From: Chara braunii
Taxonomy: Eukaryota > Streptophyta > Charophyceae > Charales > Characeae
Length of the DNA: 20,258 bases
Direction: 5' to 3'
NCBI GenBank assembly: GCA_003427395.1
Contig: BFEA01000007.1
Location: forward strand, 3,376,780-3,397,037
Position numbers and translations under genes: made by a program. Each line of letters opens with the position of its first letter. Within the stretch, counting starts at the first letter, position 1. Below the pieces are notes generated by a model. It had not been told where the DNA came from. It was given only the letters and a program-made list of their open reading frames with translations, and searched no databases. Below, piece by piece: positions 1 to 10,300 of the stretch.

Positions 1-42
<42 letters not shown>
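1..42. repeat. (TG)n microsatellite
   Basis: About 21 perfect TG units begin the window, so the true left end lies outside it. A second, much longer TG array lies at 9459-9870. Confidence 0.97.
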
Positions 43-43
<1 letters not shown>

Positions 44-421
44 CACTGTGTGTCTCTATCTTCCATTGACTTTTTTTAATTGAAAAGACAGTATTCTTTT
101 TTTTTTTCTTATGTATCCAGACATCCGGGGATATGTCCGCACATTTAGACAGGATTCAAAACAGATGTTTTGTAATTTTCCGGACTCATAGGATTATTCA
201 GACGACCAGAATCAAATGCTTGGACCGATGTCTGGTATACTACGGTTTTTTATGCCTCTTACAAGATGCATGCAAACACTGGTGTCATGAGAAGGGTCAG
301 AACAGAAGTGAGAGTAAAACTATCTATCTAACAAACATGGTGGAAATAATTAGAATCACGGGGAACCAAGAAAAGATTGTGAGGTGAAGCACCGACCTTT
401 TTTTTTTTTTTTTTTTTAAGC
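43..421. other. Unassigned AT-rich DNA with T20 run
   Basis: I recognise no coding or RNA feature here. A run of about 20 T residues lies at 398-417, directly left of the three-copy repeat. It could be the tail of a minus-strand retroposon, but no body is recognisable. Confidence 0.6.
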
Positions 422-612
422 CTTCATTGTGAGTGAGTGAGAGTATCTGACCTTGTCCGTTAGATGTGTACATTTGAGCTCAGGAGTATCTTCATCGTGA
501 GTGAGTTTATCTGACTCTGCCCATCATATGAATACATTCGAGCTCAAAAGCAACCTTCATAATAAGCGAGTGTATCTGACATTGTCTATTAGATCCATAC
601 ATTTGAGCTTGG
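422..612. repeat. Three-copy ~66-bp tandem repeat
   Basis: Three imperfect units start at CTTCAT at 422, 490 and 555 (spacings 68 and 65). Each carries a GTGAGTGAGT-like block, then TATCTGAC, a TTAGAT-like block and ends in ACATT[TC]GAGCT. Divergence between units is considerable, so the array is not recent. Confidence 0.9.
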
Positions 613-706
613 TATTCGCTTTTCACTTGAGTTATTTTTTGTTGTCTTTTAGAAAGAAAAATCCCAGCTGCTTTAAAAATTAGTTTGTGCATTTCAAAGG
701 GAGCCC

Positions 707-738
707 GCACGGTAGCACGGTAGCACGGTAGCACGGCG
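707..738. repeat. (GCACGGTA)n octamer repeat
   Basis: Three exact GCACGGTA units are followed by a fourth, GCACGGCG. This is a short octanucleotide microsatellite at the left edge of a more GC-rich stretch. Confidence 0.93.
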
Positions 739-2086
739 CAAGGCGGCCTAGCGGCAACAACTCAAAGTTGTTGTCGTGGGAGGTAAGGTTGACGTCAACC
801 CTGGGTAATGCTACCATGCACGACCGATTCTCACAGCCCATGGCGACCATGTCCATTTGTTGTGGGCATGGCAGACTATTGCCTCTTTGAACTTGTTGTT
901 GGGTGTGGGTGCGACATGATGCGTGTAAGGACGTCTACTTTTCCATGGGAGCTCTCCTCCTATACGCTAATTGTAACTTTGAGACATGCTAATTGTAACC
1001 AATATCGGTGCAGTTGGTGAGACTGGTCTTTAGATATGGAACTCATTTCAATTGAGTTTTTGTTGCATCGTTTTAAACTTTTAGACGTATATGGGTTTCA
1101 TCTAATGGTGGTGCTCTACTTCGTAAAAGCCACATTTGATGGGAGGTGAAGTCGAAGTGAGGCTAGCAGATGCAACTGTTGATTGTCTCTATTAAAGGTG
1201 CATTGTTTTAGACAACCACAACAGTAGAGTTGGAGTGGTTGACATGCCGTAGAGGTATTGACCCTCTTTGTGGTTTATGTTGTTTCTGTCACTACGTGGT
1301 GCTGGTTTCCTATCCAAAAGAAAGTGGGCACAACTAGGGGGTATATGAGATGAGAGCAGGGTCTCTATCTGAAAGAAAGTGGGCGGGATGGATGATTGTC
1401 TGTTAAGTGAGGGAGGGGTTGGTGATTTTTTGTCGTGGAGGTTTTGTTCGTTTGTTTCCTTCTACCATGTTTGCTCTCTTATAAAGTTATGAGTGTTGAT
1501 CACTTGGAATCTATTAGAGAGAGCTCCGTTGGTTTTCTTATGGCTTCCACTACTGTTTTAGTTGTGGTTTCACTTTTCAGTTAATTTTTCGAGGTAGCTG
1601 AATGTTGTTTCGCGTTATTGTTGGGATGTTTTGAAAGCCCTTTGTTTTTATGGGCTTCACTTTGTTAAACCCATAGTACCTTTCCCAGATATCGGTTGTG
1701 GGCCTGAATTTGCCTTGCGCGCCAGAGAGAAACGAACTGACATGGAGGTATCTGGCTGGCGCCGCTCGCCATTTCACCACGAGCCTTAACTTTTGTGTTA
1801 ATTTCCATAGTATTTTTTTTCAAGCAGGGAAAGGTACAAGTGGTTTAAGTATTTCCATTTGGATTTTTGCTTTTGTTTTTTTGGGAATTATTATTCGTTA
1901 GGAACTTCGAAGGAATTTTTGATGGTTGGTTTTGTTGTCTTTAGTTACAATTCCCCTCGGTGATCATGAAAATTTTTTGCCTTTCATCATTTTTACTTTT
2001 TGTGGACCGTCTTTTAGGAATTGTGGCATGGGGGAGCTCGGCTTGAGGTTGAGGCTGTTAGGCTCTTCAACCCCTTGTTAGTTGAA
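739..2086. other. Unassigned non-coding stretch
   Basis: No open frame in this stretch resembles a known family, and stops are frequent on both strands. The only repetition I noticed is AAAGAAAGTGGGC near 1317 and again near 1372. T-rich tracts occur at about 1800-1990. I see no gene, RNA or element boundary. Confidence 0.5.
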
Positions 2087-2112
2087 AGCCGAAGCTCGGC
2101 AATGGCCCCGGT
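2087..2112 (+). repeat. Dispersed 26-nt motif, copy 1
   Basis: This 26-nt block runs from AGCCGAAGC to AATGGCCCCGGT and matches 6442-6467 at 23 of 26 positions by eye. In this copy GCCGA-AGC-TCGGC can form a small perfect hairpin. It may mark the same end of two copies of an unidentified element, but the flanks do not align obviously. Confidence 0.7.
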
Positions 2113-3083
2113 ACGATGGGATTTACTGTCGTGTATTTTGCCTTGGGCACCGAGGCCATAATGAAGTCATCAACCGTTTTAGGCAAAAAAAACAAAAGAA
2201 TCTCGATTGTTTCTCTTGTAAAAAAATATATGAAAGGCACAACTACTGCCAAGGGCTTCAAATACAGTAGAATGCGTTCCCCATGAGGAGGCTCTTGCTC
2301 AAATCAGGAGATAGTAGGGGAAGGGAGACATGAACACCTGATAGCAGAAGTCGATGAAGCTGAAAAATATGAATCCGGTACTAAATAAATGGATGAATAA
2401 GCACACACATAAGTATGTATGCATACAGCAGGGCCACCCTGATGTACAGGACCAGACTGGTGTGCAGGCCAATAAGGGCTTATATTGATAGACCCGGTAC
2501 CCAGGTAAAAGGAGTGTCATTGGATGATTGTTGAATCCATAATGGATCCTTAGATACAATCAAACTTTGCTTTCTGCGAAAGAGGAGTCCCAAGATGATC
2601 ATAGAGGAATGCCTAGAAATATTGTGCCGCATGCATGCTCCATGGAAAGCCCATGAAGTGCAAAGCTACCAATATCCCAGAGTTTGAGAATCCTAGTATG
2701 GGCTTAAAAATCTTGCATGATGTCGAGCAACAGTAGTCCACATACAAGGCCTAAAGTCGAGAAGAAAGCAAGGAACTGATGTCTTGAACCACTGGCACAT
2801 TCCCCAAGCATTCTTCTACTACACGGCTGCATGTGCACCCCGTCCGGCATGATGTACCAGTCTGCCACCTCGTGAAAAGTACACCCATCCTGACCCAGGC
2901 AAGACAGGCCGTGCAGTGCGTGCATGCGACGTGCCTGGATTTATTTCTTGCGAATCTGGATTTTGTTTTGCGAACCGTTATGCAACCTCGTCGTAGAGAA
3001 ATGGTTGGCAAACATAGAGGTGGTTTAAGGCCTAGGAGCCCTAAGTATGAATGCCCCGAAAAAAAAGCCACACAACACCTTAC
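2113..3083. other. Unassigned stretch
   Basis: Short open frames occur on both strands, but none shows a recognisable domain, and frames on opposite strands overlap. A Cys/His-rich plus-strand peptide at about 2130-2260 loosely recalls a zinc knuckle, but its spacing fits no standard class. I annotate nothing here. Confidence 0.5.
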
Positions 3084-3599
3084 TCATCTAGAAGGGTATG
3101 AAAGGGTATAAGGATGAAGGTCGCAGACCATACATTGGGTGGGAGATGGCCTCAAGAGGGAGTTCAGGGGATGCCGCACTAAGAGGCAAATTTCAAATGG
3201 ATGCATCCACAAAACAGTAAGCATAAGGCCCAAGGGGGGAGTCAACCATATGAAAGCCTGAGGCATGCTAGTAAAGGCAGTATAACCATTACACACGTCA
3301 GAAACGAACCAAATTGAAGCTCCCCAAGATAAACCCATGGAGGCAGCACCACAACCATATATCACAATGGGGAACTCCATATAGGGGTTATACCAGTAAT
3401 ACAGTGTTAGGTAGACCATGAAACAGATATGCAACACCCATTCAGCCAACCAACCCGAACTCTGGATATGCCCTAAGATCCCTACACGGTTTATAAGTTG
3501 TAACATCCACAACTGTTTTGCTGCAAATGGTGGACCTGGTTGGCTGAATACTACCCGTAGCTTGCATCTGAAGCAGGCTCCAAAAAGTCGTGATCCCAA
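3084..3599 (-). other. Unrecognised 171-codon hydrophobic ORF, probably spurious
   Basis: This is the longest open frame outside the repeats and retrotransposons. The predicted peptide has three hydrophobic stretches that could act as membrane segments: around residues 54-70, 76-98 and 114-131. It is rich in Trp, Tyr, Cys and Met. I recognise no family. There is no clear upstream promoter, and no exon continues in the flanks. Chance is a good explanation, because the complementary strand here is relatively low in T-rich codons. It could also be a fragment of an old membrane-protein gene. A start at 3599 is simply the first ATG. Confidence 0.12.
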
Positions 3600-4299
3600 C
3601 TCTCAGCAGGAACTGAAAGGTTGACTAAGGGATGTTGGACCCGGTTTCCAACAGGTGCTGCTCTCCTCCCATAGATTGGCGTCATTGGACGTGCAGACCT
3701 CGATGCTGGCAGTTTGTTCCCCAACGTCAGGATGGTGGACTTCTCGTCCGACATTCTCTTTTCTTTTTGTTTTTTTTTCCAGAGTGGAGGTACCACGCCA
3801 TTGCTCTCGATTGACGATCTTGAGGGCGACACAGCTCGACCGGGAGCGCTGTCCCGCCCGTACCCGGATTTCGGCCCACGATAGTGGTGCGACCAAAGGG
3901 GCGTTGGGGCGTAAAGCCGTCAGCCCTGTGAGGAACAACCCAACGAAGTGACTCGGTGAGGATGTATGGCCGCGTGATTGGCTCGCATGGAGATGTTGGT
4001 GACAGCGCCACATGAGGAGAGGTTGGCCTGTCACATGAAGGTTCATGGTTGGTAGCTTAGTTTCCTCCGTCCTCCTTCATCTGCACTACGTGAAGTGGCA
4101 GACAAAGGGTTCTGGTGCGGGCTCGAATCTCCTATGGTAACTCGTCGACGGGCTCGACGAGGCGTCATCACACCATCCAGTATTTTGAAGGGTTGTGGAT
4201 GGTCGTTGATACCTTTGTCTCTGGCGTCGACACTGTGGTTGATAGCTGAGGCTGTCACAGCTGGCGGGTGGAGGGAGGCTTGATGTTTCCCTCCCGAAG
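3600..4299. other. Unassigned GC-richer stretch
   Basis: The stretch is GC-richer than its surroundings and carries overlapping open frames on both strands, none recognisable. A polypyrimidine tract ending in CAG at about 3763-3782 resembles a plus-strand 3' splice site. The reading frame just after it contains SIDDLEGDTARPGALSRPYP and then stops. This could be an exon relic, but the evidence is weak. Confidence 0.3.
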
Positions 4300-4519
4300 G
4301 TGGTGGGGTCGGGTTCGAGTAATGGTAGGTGGATGAAGGGGAGGCAGAGGGAGCTTTTCGAGGGACTCTTTATGAAAGAATAGCGCTTCAAGGAGGAAGG
4401 AGGACATTGACGACCTGATTCGAGAGACCATCTTTTTCGAGTTTGATATATCGCCATCTGAACTGAAGACTGTCACGGTGATGCAGTTTTGTGTGTCAAC
4501 AGGGCTTCGAGTTTTATAA
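4300..4519 (+). pseudogene. Possible decayed exon of unknown gene
   Basis: Two adjacent plus-strand frames read like coding sequence. The first (about 4300-4390) includes the acidic/basic stretch RQRELFEGLFMKE and then hits a TAG. The second (about 4396-4516) includes EDIDDLIRETIFFEF followed by DISPSELKTV and ends at TAA. The apparent protein would need a one-base frame change near 4393-4403 and read-through of the TAG. I cannot name the family. The call rests only on protein-like composition, with balanced charged and hydrophobic residues and no low complexity. It could be a gene fragment carried by a transposon, or chance. Confidence 0.2.
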
Positions 4520-4690
4520 TGCTTTCTGATTTGGTTATTCCATGATAATCAGTCAGACTTTATACCACTTGCTTGTCTTTTCTATTCTGATTTCTAAGTT
4601 CGTAGTGTTTTCTGATTTGGTTGTTCCATGAAAATCGGTTTGACCTTGTACTACATGTTTGTCTCTTATATTCCGATTTATAAGTTCACA
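4509..4690. repeat. ~86-bp tandem duplication
   Basis: Two imperfect copies are aligned by TTTCTGATTTGGTT at 4523 and 4609. Both contain TTCCATGA, a GACTT/GACCTT block, CTTGTCT/TTTGTCT and end in TAAGTTC. About one base in six differs, so the duplication is old. Confidence 0.88.
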
Positions 4691-5109
4691 TGTCGTAATC
4701 CTTGATGTTCATTAAAATGATAACGATCTAATCCATATTTTTTGAATTCGAGCGAATCTTAATTGTTTCTGAAATAACTTATGGGCAATATTTCTTAAAT
4801 TAGAGATTCGTAAATCAGAGCTCTACTCCGATCGAAAAAAGAATACCAATAACGATGGGCAAATGGTTTTGAAGTTCTTGAAGTTCGGTCTAATTTGCAA
4901 GTAACTCTCTAAAATTTTCTTAAAGTACAACTTATTCTCAATTTGATGTTCGTAAATCGGAGTTTGCTCTGATCTCAGAAGTAAATTGTCAACTAATGGA
5001 TTCCTAATTGACTGAGACCTAGTCGATTAATCTAGTAAGGTGCGAGTTGTTAAAACTGGATAGTAGAATCAACTTCGATCTCAAATAGTGACTACTCAAG
5101 TAATCGGTC
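4691..5109. other. Unassigned AT-rich stretch
   Basis: No coding frame is visible. A loose repeat is visible: TTCGTAAATC followed by AGAGCTCTACTC at about 4807, and TTCGTAAATC with GGAGTTTGCTC at about 4950, roughly 140 bp apart. I call nothing further. Confidence 0.5.
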
Positions 5110-6050
5110 TTATTTTGTTGTTCTTAGCAATTGCGCCTCAGTCCGTGGTGTTGTGGGATCAGGGTCATAGGTGTTGAATGAATTATCTCCTTTAGGGTTG
5201 GAGTCCCTCCCTGCGAGGGTTACATAAGGTAGGTGGTGTGATCCTTGAGAGGGTAAGGGCAGTATTGAAAGTTCGTCCTTTTTTGGCCCACGCTGATTCT
5301 TGGGTCGGATCAACTATGGCGGTTGTGGAGAGAGTACAAGGGGTGCTGTGGTCAGCAGAGTGAGAGTTGAGAGGGTTGTTCCGCTTAGAGGAGGTGGAGC
5401 AGGAAGGAAGGGGGATCTTCGTCTCTGTGGGGGCATACTTTAGGGGGTACTGTCTGCGACTTAGGGAGCAGGCGGGGTATTCTGGGGGTTGTTCTAGACT
5501 GGGGCGGGAAGGTGAGGGGGCGCCTTCCCGCGGAGGCAAAGAACAGACAGGGGGTTGTCTTTTGGGGGAGAGGAGTAATCTCTTTGGTCCTTATGACCTC
5601 TTTACATGTAACTGAGACTTCAATAGGCGCTGGAGTTTCCATGAGGTTTCCCCTCTTCCTGTGGGAATAGTAGGCGTCGAAATGCTCATGTGATATTTTG
5701 GAATCTTTTGATTTCTTGTTTTTCTTATTGAAAATTTCTTTCGAGGTTTGGTGTTGAAGGCAGGAATAGTGGTACTATGACGGTGGGAGATGACGTGTTC
5801 TGCAGCGAAGGGGCTAGCATGTAAGGTTGAAATAGGGTACAACAACGGTGGAGAGGGTGGCTTCACCGTGGTAAGACTTATCGGAGTAGGGCTGAGAGGG
5901 ATTTTTTGGGGGATATCTGCAACCAATGTATGAAGGAGATGAATGATGGGATCTACAACTATGGTGCTGATTGGTGGCTTGACTGGTATTTGCCTTAGTC
6001 CTAAGTCCCAGTGTTTTACGAATAGACGAGGCCAGAAGGACCCTGGTCGG
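5110..6050. other. Unassigned GC-richer stretch
   Basis: Several 80-110-codon open frames overlap on both strands. Their peptides are biased (Gly/Arg/Glu-rich on plus, Pro/Ser/Thr-rich on minus) and match nothing I recognise. The purine bias of the plus strand explains the open frames. Confidence 0.45.
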
Positions 6051-6310
6051 TGCTGGGGCTTGGTTGTGCTGCCCTGTAACTCAAGTTGTACGAGGGCATA
6101 AAACCTGGTAGAGAGATCTGGAGAGTTGTCGAGGTGGAAGGCATTCTAGCGTCTCTTGGTGAGCTAGTGCCTTGTCGATGTTGGCCGGAGTTAGGGTGGG
6201 TCGCTTCACCCTGTGGCCTAGTAGGTGGTGGGGTTCTAGGGTGGGCCGTGCCACTCTGTAATTTGGCAGTTGGGGGCATGAGGCCTGGTAGAGATTGGGC
6301 ATCGAGATAT
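6051..6310. repeat. ~180-bp imperfect duplication
   Basis: CCTGGTAGAGA occurs at 6104 and 6284, preceded in both places by a GTGC.AC/CTGTAA..GGGCAT-type block. The two halves resemble each other over about 70 bp and then diverge. This is an old tandem duplication, or two related insertions. Confidence 0.65.
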
Positions 6311-6441
6311 AGGGGTGAGGCACGTAGGGTTGGGCTGCTGAAAGGCCCTAAACCAGATGGTTCTTTCGTTCTGAATGCTCCTTTGATTTGAGCTTTAGGG
6401 GATAAATAATTTTATTGTTCTTGTACACAGTTGTCTTTCTT

Positions 6442-6467
6442 AGCCGAAGCCGGGTAATGGCCCCGGT
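6442..6467 (+). repeat. Dispersed 26-nt motif, copy 2
   Basis: Second copy of the motif at 2087-2112, with three differences. Here the local fold would be CCGGG with CCCGG rather than the small hairpin of copy 1. It is followed within about 110 bp by a C14 run. Confidence 0.7.
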
Positions 6468-6577
6468 GTCTCAAGGATTTTTCCATAAATTTTTCAATTA
6501 CTGAATATAATATTGAATGGGACGCTCGCCCCGGCTCCTAGCACATACTGCTCCTCACGAATAGATTGGAGCATGTT

Positions 6578-6591
6578 CCCCCCCCCCCCCC
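6578..6591. repeat. C14 homopolymer
   Basis: A run of 14 C residues is followed by an A-rich stretch. Its length is likely variable and prone to sequencing error. Confidence 0.95.
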
Positions 6592-6640
6592 AAGAAAAAA
6601 GTAAGAGAAACAGGGGAACCAAAGTCTTCTTTTTCTTTTT

Positions 6641-7140
6641 TTTAGTAAAAAGGTGGTAAACCCTACATCTTAGAGAGAGAGAGATGTCTAGAAATTTATA
6701 ATCAGCGACGCAAAACTTAGGTGGTACACCCTAACACTTTTTTGTATTATACTCTGAATGATCCATTTATCAATAGTTACATTCACCAGGATCCAGATCA
6801 TCCAGGACCATTCACCCACCAGGCAGGTACAGGTAACCAGGACAATTCGCAGTGGAGGATGAGGAAAACCATCAGGAAAGAAACCTTGACAGTTCTGATG
6901 TGCATACCAACCGGTCGGGAATACGACTAGCTGCCCACTTCTTGTCACTGCAACTAACATTTGCATGCAGTATTGTGGTGCTTCGACAGACGAATGGTGT
7001 GTCGCCAAAAGCATGACCACCTGCTCTTGTCACTTGATGCGTACATCTTCGCAGTTCGGGTCACACAAAGTTTGTGAAATGGTGTCCGCTAGTGTACCAT
7101 TTTGCCAGCTCATTAGCCCAAGATAGCATTGTCATTTGAC
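6641..7140. repeat. 0.5-kb tandem repeat, unit 1
   Basis: The unit starts at TTTAGTAAAAAGGTGGTA and ends at ATAGCATTGTCATTTGAC. It aligns end to end with 7153-7617 at roughly 97% identity by eye. It carries a 37-nt block (about 6996-7032) that the second unit lacks. A short GA run near 6674 lies between ACATCT and AGATGT, a small inverted repeat. Matching 69-codon frames in both units have only 4 differences, but no known domain and no codon-position bias that I can judge, so I do not call a gene. Confidence 0.93.
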
Positions 7141-7152
7141 GCAAAACTTTTT

Positions 7153-7617
7153 TTTAGTAAAAAGGTGGTAGACCCTACATCTCAGAGAGAGAGAGAGATG
7201 TCTAGAAATTTATAATCAGCGTCGCAAAACTTAGGTGGTACGCCCTAACACTTTTTTGTATTATACTCTGAATGATCCATTTATCAATAGTTACATTCAC
7301 CAGGATCCAGATCTTCCAGGACTATTCACCCACCAGGCAGGTACAGGTAACCAGGACAATTCGCAGTGGAGGATGAGGAAAAGCATCAGGAAAGAAACCT
7401 TGACAGTTCTGATGTGCATACCAACCGGTCGGGGATACGACTAGCTGCCCACTTTCTGTCAGTGCAACTAACATTTGCATGCAGTATTGTGGTGCTTCGA
7501 CAGATGTCACTTAATGCGTACATCTTCGCAGTTCGGGTCACACAAAGTGTGTGAAATGGTGTTCGCTAGTGTACCATTTTGCCAGCTCATTAGCCCAAGA
7601 TAGCATTGTCATTTGAC
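7153..7617. repeat. 0.5-kb tandem repeat, unit 2
   Basis: Second unit of the duplication. Apart from two extra bases in the GA run and the missing 37-nt block, I see no gaps relative to unit 1; the lengths 500 and 465 fit exactly. The 12-bp joint between units contains GCAAAACTT, which also occurs inside each unit (near 6711), suggesting repeat-mediated slippage or unequal exchange. Confidence 0.93.
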
Positions 7618-7750
7618 AGTCTCGCCGCGTTCTCATACATAGCCACAACATCATTCATCATTTGTGTCCACAATGACCTCTCTAACCCATGCACTCATGT
7701 GCAGTTCACCTTATCCATTCACACACAACTTGGGAAATGACATCCTATAA

Positions 7751-7894
7751 TGTATTCCATGACCCTCTATAGTATGTGGTAACCCAGTTGCAGAATTGTT
7801 ATCAACAGCTTACTGCCACATAATGTGTATGTACTACATAATATGTATTGTATACCTTGACCCCAACTGTAGATTGTTCTCAACAGCCAACTGC
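7751..7894. repeat. Imperfect ~90-bp direct repeat beside foldback element
   Basis: A block starting TGTATT, with ATGACC or TTGACC inside and ending AACAGC..ACTGCC, occurs at 7751-7817 and again at 7843-7894. The second copy stops exactly where the foldback element starts, which helps place that element's left edge. Confidence 0.6.
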
Positions 7895-8284
7895 CTTAAA
7901 ACAACCATTTCGTCAAAATGGACATTTTTTATTTTTTGAACGAAATTGAAACCTAGTTTTTTGGCCGAAAACTCGTCAAAATTTGTTGTTCCTGAGGGTC
8001 TAGCGTCTTACAAACGTTGGACCCCCTGGCTGTACATGGACCTAGCTTGACACCTGGCACCTCCAGGCAGGACTGGCTGGAGGTACCTGATCTCAAGCTA
8101 GGTCCATGTACAGTTGGAGGTACTTGGTCTCAAGCTAGGTCCATGTACAACCAGGGGGTCCAGCGTTTTACAAACACGGACCCTCAGGAACAATAACTTT
8201 TGATGAGTTTTCGGCCAAAAAACTCGGTTTCAATTTCGTTCAAAAAATAAAAGATGTCCATTTTGCGAAATGGCAGTTTTAGAA
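7895..8284. mobile_element. Foldback / long-TIR MITE-like element
   Basis: The two ends are an inverted repeat of about 155 bp each. The left arm begins TTAAAACAACCATTTCG, and the right arm reads back as CTAAAACTGCCATTTCG. The arms stay paired through GGCCGAAAACTC, CCTGAGGGTC, GGACCCCCTGG and on to GACCTAGCTTGA. The loop is only about 40 bp. On the right side a 37-bp unit (8076-8112 and 8113-8149) is duplicated in tandem, so one part of the right arm is present twice. There is no coding capacity, and I cannot see a clear target-site duplication. Transcription would give a long hairpin RNA. It could be a MITE, a Foldback element or an inverted duplication. Confidence 0.88.
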
Positions 8285-8285
8285 T

Positions 8286-8704
8286 ATATACACATATATT
8301 ATATACATGTAATTGAGCCTAGTCTCGTCAGTCAATCATGTTGCCAGATAACAATGTCGTGCAATGTCGTGAGATAATCATTCTAGCTAGTCCATCAAAT
8401 TCGAAGTCATTGACATACATGATCCTTGAGTTCCACGTGTAAAGTCTTCAAGTCAAGAGTAGCCAGACTATAAAAGAAAGGGGGAAGAAGACACATATGA
8501 AAGGAGAAGAATATCGTAGCAATCAAGTCCCTCTTTTTCTTCAGACTTCCCCACCTCTGCCACGTCAGCAATCTGTACACATTATGACATGTGGATGATG
8601 TAAATGCAGCCCCTCACAGATGAGGGATCCTTCAGCGGCGAGCAGAATCACCAGCAGCATCATATCAGGTGAGACCAGGTATGCGCACACGACATCACAC
8701 CTCG

Positions 8705-8708
<4 letters not shown>
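8286..8708. other. Unassigned stretch with TATA-like motif
   Basis: This AT-rich stretch to the right of the foldback element holds a TATAAAAG sequence at 8469, with CCACGTGT at about 8433 and CCACGTCAGC at about 8557. These are promoter-like, but I see no gene downstream before the CT array. An LTR-type promoter of a lost element is possible. Confidence 0.4.
8469..8476 (+). promoter_or_regulatory. TATA-box-like sequence
   Basis: TATAAAAG lies 36 bp downstream of an ACGT-core (CACGTG) element. The arrangement is plausible for a plant-type promoter, but no transcript unit can be assigned. Confidence 0.25.

Positions 8709-8770
<62 letters not shown>
8709..8770. repeat. (CT)n microsatellite
   Basis: About 31 uninterrupted CT units. 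Open frames through it on either strand (Arg-Glu or Ser-Leu repeats) are artefacts of the repeat. Confidence 0.98.
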
Positions 8771-8772
<2 letters not shown>

Positions 8773-8995
8773 ACTACCTCGCCGTCTCCTAATGACAAAG
8801 CAATGACAGCCTTCTCATCTCTCTCCTCTCATACCACAACATCTGGTTGGCGGCCACAAAGCAGCTTGGTGCCAGCGTCCACCTCTCAAGTCTCAAAGGT
8901 TCCCTTTTTTTTTGTTTTTTTTATTTTAATGCTTGTTTTTTTTCGTTTTCTATTTTAAAAAAATCCCAAAAAGCGTCAAAATCCCCCCCCCCAAA

Positions 8996-9180
8996 AAAAG
9001 TGGATGTAGGGAATTTCAAACCTTACAACCCTATATTTGTTTTTCTTTTTTTGGCCTATTATTCTATTTTTTTTAAATCACTGGTTTTTGTGGCCGATGT
9101 TGGTCCCCGCGGCTGCCTCCCGCGGACATGACCATGACCGCATGCCGTAAAATGTCCCACGGTCATGACCACGGGTGATA
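8996..9180 (-). repeat. GTCATGAC repeat family, copy 1
   Basis: Read on the minus strand this has a GC-rich head with GGTCATGACC (9161-9170) and two CCGCGG hairpin arms, then an A-rich tract. It ends in an inverted pair, GGGTTGTAAGGTTTG then CCCTACA. Copies at 10085-10300 (same direction) and 13945-14130 (opposite) share the order head, A-rich tract, tail. Copies 1 and 2 also share the TTGTA[AG]GGTTTGAAA tail. The head-plus-A-tail layout recalls a short non-autonomous retroposon, but this is inference. Confidence 0.6.
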
Positions 9181-9458
9181 CATAGACTATTACGAGGTAA
9201 AGTTTTATAACCAATCGTTGTCTTAAGCTTGCTAGTTTAGTACAAGAGAACTCTTACCTACCGCTCCTGCTATCATCTCTGCATACTAGAGAGGTCTAAG
9301 AATTTAAGCCTAAAATGGAATGTCTGCGCTGGAGCTCAAAATCAGGCATGATGGAATGTTGTAACTTGTGTGCCAAAATTGCTACTGGGCTCCGATCGTG
9401 CCCTCAACACCCAAAAAAAACAAGCACAAACGGTCAAGGCCCAGACCGACAATTGCTG
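9181..9458. other. Unassigned stretch before TG array
   Basis: No recognisable feature. Frames opening at about 9315 on the plus strand run into the TG array only because that repeat has no stop codons. Confidence 0.5.
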
Positions 9459-9870
<412 letters not shown>

Positions 9871-9907
9871 GTGCCGAAGGGGAGTGGGGAGGGAGGAACC
9901 CTCCCCC

Positions 9908-9908
<1 letters not shown>

Positions 9909-9960
<52 letters not shown>

Positions 9961-10001
9961 CTAATCAATCAATCAATCAATCAACCAATCAGTCAATCAA
10001 T

Positions 10002-10037
<36 letters not shown>

Positions 10038-10058
10038 TAATCTATCAATCAATCAATT
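9909..10058. repeat. (CAAT)n microsatellite
   Basis: About 37 tetranucleotide units with single-base variants (ACTAATC, ACCAATC, AGTCAATC, ATTAATC). It lies only about 40 bp after the TG array, so two different microsatellites are nearly fused. Confidence 0.97.
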
Positions 10059-10084
10059 TTATTTTATTTTTTTATTTTTTTTAT

Positions 10085-10300
10085 TTTTGTTTTCACACAC
10101 AAAAAACCACCCGTCTGAAGAAATTTTTTTTTTAAAGTTTTTTTGTGTTCAAGGGGTTGGGGTCGGGGTTTCGGAAGCCCAATCCGCAACCCCCTTCCCC
10201 AACCCCCTCTCCCTTCGGTGGCGACGGGCCGCCGAAGACCGCAGCCGCTGCGGTCATGACCGTCGACGCCGCTGTGGTCATGACTCGGTCGCGGGGGATT
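10085..10300 (-). repeat. GTCATGAC repeat family, copy 3
   Basis: The GC-rich head (10150-10300) holds GGTCATGACC at 10252-10261 and GGTCATGACT at 10276-10285. It also has a perfect CCGCAG-CCG-CTGCGG hairpin at 10239-10253, and a larger hairpin pairing GGGGTTGGGG (10153) with CCCCAACCCC (about 10197). The A/T-rich tail lies to its left. Element A is cut off immediately to the right, inside its chromodomain. The body between head and tail differs from the other copies, so this is the least certain member. Confidence 0.5.

Noticed and set aside
2130-2260. Zinc-knuckle protein on the plus strand
   Set aside because: Cys/His spacing does not fit CCHC or another known class, and no gag or nucleic acid-binding context is present.
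6641-7617. The two 0.5-kb repeats as LTRs of a small element
   Set aside because: There is only about 12 bp between them, no TG...CA ends, and no primer-binding site or polypurine tract.
8565-8958. Arg-Glu and Ser-Leu repeat frames through the CT array
   Set aside because: Products of the dinucleotide repeat, with no protein-like flanks.
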